Below are positions 63,601-64,000 of a DNA stretch of 64,000 nucleotides, one piece after another (the first letter of the stretch is position 1; every line of letters starts with the position of its first letter). The stretch lies in assembly GCA_964410965.1 (NCBI GenBank), contig CAYPIY010000005.1, positions 283,665 through 347,664 of the forward strand, written 5' to 3'. A program made the position numbers and the translations under genes. The notes beneath the pieces were generated by a model. That model did not search any database. It saw nothing but the letters and a program-made list of their open reading frames with translations, and had not been told where the DNA came from. The stretch is from JBBIRG01 sp964410965 (GTDB taxonomy: Bacteria; CLD3; SB21; JBBIRG01).

Positions 63601-63927
63601 CTGCATCTGGATGTTGCGGTCAGCGCTGACGAAAACGAAAACCAGCCGGTCCGGTATCATCTCGCGCAGAATTTCCCGAATCCGTTCAATCCGAGTACAA
63701 CCATCCGGTACGACATTAAAAAAGCCGGGAAAGTCAGTCTGAAAATTTATAATACACTGGGCCAGGAAGTACGGACCCTGGTTAACGGCTATCGGACGGC
63801 TGGAAATCAAACGGTCATATGGGACGGAAAGAATAATCAAGGAAAATCGGTTTCATCGGGGATATATTTCTACCGTCTGGAAGCGGGATCGTTCGTGAAG
63901 ACGATGAAAATGCTGCTTGTGAGGTAG
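60700..63927 (+). CDS. Secreted FG-GAP propeller protein with choice-of-anchor-like domain, second propeller and sorting domain
   Basis: 1075 residues with AAGGAG upstream and a signal peptide (MKIAFTVFTVLSLISTLATA). Seven FG-GAP repeats (about 27-381, WGDYDNDGDLDL each time, with calcium-type Asp loops) predict a seven-bladed propeller. Then come an Fn3/Ig-like domain (388-492), a choice-of-anchor D/HYDIN-like domain (498-601, FGMTMIGSPVFDTITITNDG), a second, non-repetitive propeller-like region (711-911, VIDTATGDF, MTVDPTDETIY), an Ig-like segment and the sorting domain (QNFPNPFNPSTTIRYD, about 983-1075). The first half is far AT-richer than the second, with the break near 62280-62340. It is probably exported by the same pathway as the other giant proteins. 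Confidence 0.85.
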   Translation: MKIAFTVFTVLSLISTLATAQTFTDLGASLIPAWNSSAAWGDYDNDGDLDVVIAGYIDGSGTTSTNLYRNDDGVFVNSGMVFSGAGASALAWGDYDNDGDIDIIISGKVSGSNDSTLLYRNDQTFFTKINSSFFKVLSGTLAWGDYDNDGDLDLLIGGSDQSNLYRNDGGDSFTPTNAITETLANGTFTWGDYDKDGWLDFAMIGRITSNTFVARVYHNNQNGTFTDINAGLWGVRYSAAAWGDFDNDGDLDLAYAGNYNSLRDSTILYRNDNGLFTNSSIPFISLRQCSMDWGDYDNDGDLDLLVSGDSSATGAAGASHTLIYRNERGTHFTRIDYGLVKIRQGMARWGDFDNDGDLDILICGYISSSNYTSKIYKNNLMDDLSSLSVPVGTFVRQDTVTITWNRIHSIPDQSLSYNINIFWVDEDEYFVSPMANTNSGKRYVAGIGNCMLDTSKTYFNLEGGKYYWSLQTVNHAFQGSEFTSIDSFEIPYEPFFVKNKNQIDFGMTMIGSPVFDTITITNDGNVPLIIDTIYISDPLNFDFTHSVDTIPPGESRDVHLMFDPSEYGIHEDALVFIHNAQSSPDTVYLKGSVLFAKIAVSDTVLTGLVNENGTDSTAFKIYNQGMTGLTYAISESENAFTFLKKIRSHENQKPRHQNLSGPVSLEADLAESTESGTRFTEAFGDMTAYGFNLKTVPDQFVRFDLTEPGTIFLKGTVPQSFYAADFSTDGSVYYAVDDVSKQFGVIDTATGDFTVRGPLTGLTGYVTGMTVDPTDETIYLTVTDGSSAGFLYTVNPEDGTPSLIGTITNMAIPIAIGASPAGILYSYDITTDSLYVIDKATAFGSAVASLDFNATNAQGMDFDPTDGLCYLASYTSPNGYLRTVDLNTGITTIIGAFPNQEIDGFGILKTGLPWVYAQPTSGTILPGDSAEINVYWYGKIPAEIVVPMDGYFHIASDDTSSPNVSVSLHLDVAVSADENENQPVRYHLAQNFPNPFNPSTTIRYDIKKAGKVSLKIYNTLGQEVRTLVNGYRTAGNQTVIWDGKNNQGKSVSSGIYFYRLEAGSFVKTMKMLLVR

Positions 63928-63934
63928 AGAAAAA

Positions 63935-64000
63935 TAGAACACGGATGACGCGGACCAACACGGATTCTCACGGATAAGAAAAACCTATGGTTTTAATCCG
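63935..64000. repeat. ACACGGAT-family repeat, cut by window end
   Basis: AACACGGATGACGCGGACC, CAACACGGATTCTCACGGAT and a closing TTTTAATCCG match the left arm and turn of the units at 44180-44570. The right arm would lie past the window edge. Confidence 0.75.

Noticed and set aside
1..64000. tRNA, rRNA and insertion-sequence genes
   Set aside because: None was seen: no cloverleaf with CCA-type end, no rRNA segments and no transposase reading frame.

Overview
The window most likely comes from a Gram-negative member of the FCB superphylum or a neighbouring candidate phylum (Calditrichota, KSB1, Marinimicrobia or Ignavibacteria type). The evidence is five very large secreted proteins ending in the roughly 90-residue C-terminal domain with a YPNPFNPSTTI-like start, which is typical of type IX secretion cargo and FlgD-like Ig tails. 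A FadL/PorV-like outer membrane protein and genes for alternative complex III point the same way. No 16S rRNA or tRNA gene is visible, so the phylum is an inference.

Layout. 84-11204: two tandem paralogous surface beta-propeller proteins, one with a stalk of about 15 cadherin-like repeats and one without. 11262-16457 (minus): an S9 peptidase, ribosomal proteins L21 and L27, and two unrecognised membrane proteins. 16557-23149 (minus): one tightly packed operon hdrC-hdrB-hdrA-mvhD-mvhG-mvhA, encoding a complete HdrABC-MvhADG-type electron-bifurcating hydrogenase/heterodisulfide-reductase-like complex. 23150-23673: a non-coding divergent region with a repeat element. 23674-44165: two successive copies of a two-gene module, each a CsgG/PEGA/coiled-coil envelope protein followed by a giant (2659 or 3060 aa) secreted propeller/Fn3 protein. 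44166-44586: a non-coding array of quasi-palindromic ACACGGAT-type repeats. 44587-49474 (minus): a polysaccharide deacetylase and a three-gene envelope operon (TPR/coiled-coil/CsgG protein, FadL/PorV-like beta-barrel, lipoprotein). 49815-55079 (plus): actA, actB and actC of alternative complex III. 55153-60477: phosphofructokinase with a small EamA protein, nhaA, two small genes and purF. 60700-63927: a fifth sorting-domain protein with a seven-repeat FG-GAP propeller. The window ends in another repeat element.

How it fits together. The energy genes describe a versatile anaerobe or facultative organism: soluble H2/ferredoxin/disulfide bifurcation plus a quinol-oxidising membrane complex. More than 40% of the window encodes an elaborate cell-surface layer. 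Three different CsgG-related proteins sit next to, or within a few kb of, the giant secreted proteins. The strongest candidate for something undescribed is this repeated CsgG/PEGA + giant surface protein module, together with its shared C-terminal region of about 430 residues. Several giant genes also show abrupt base-composition changes at domain boundaries, which suggests recent domain shuffling.
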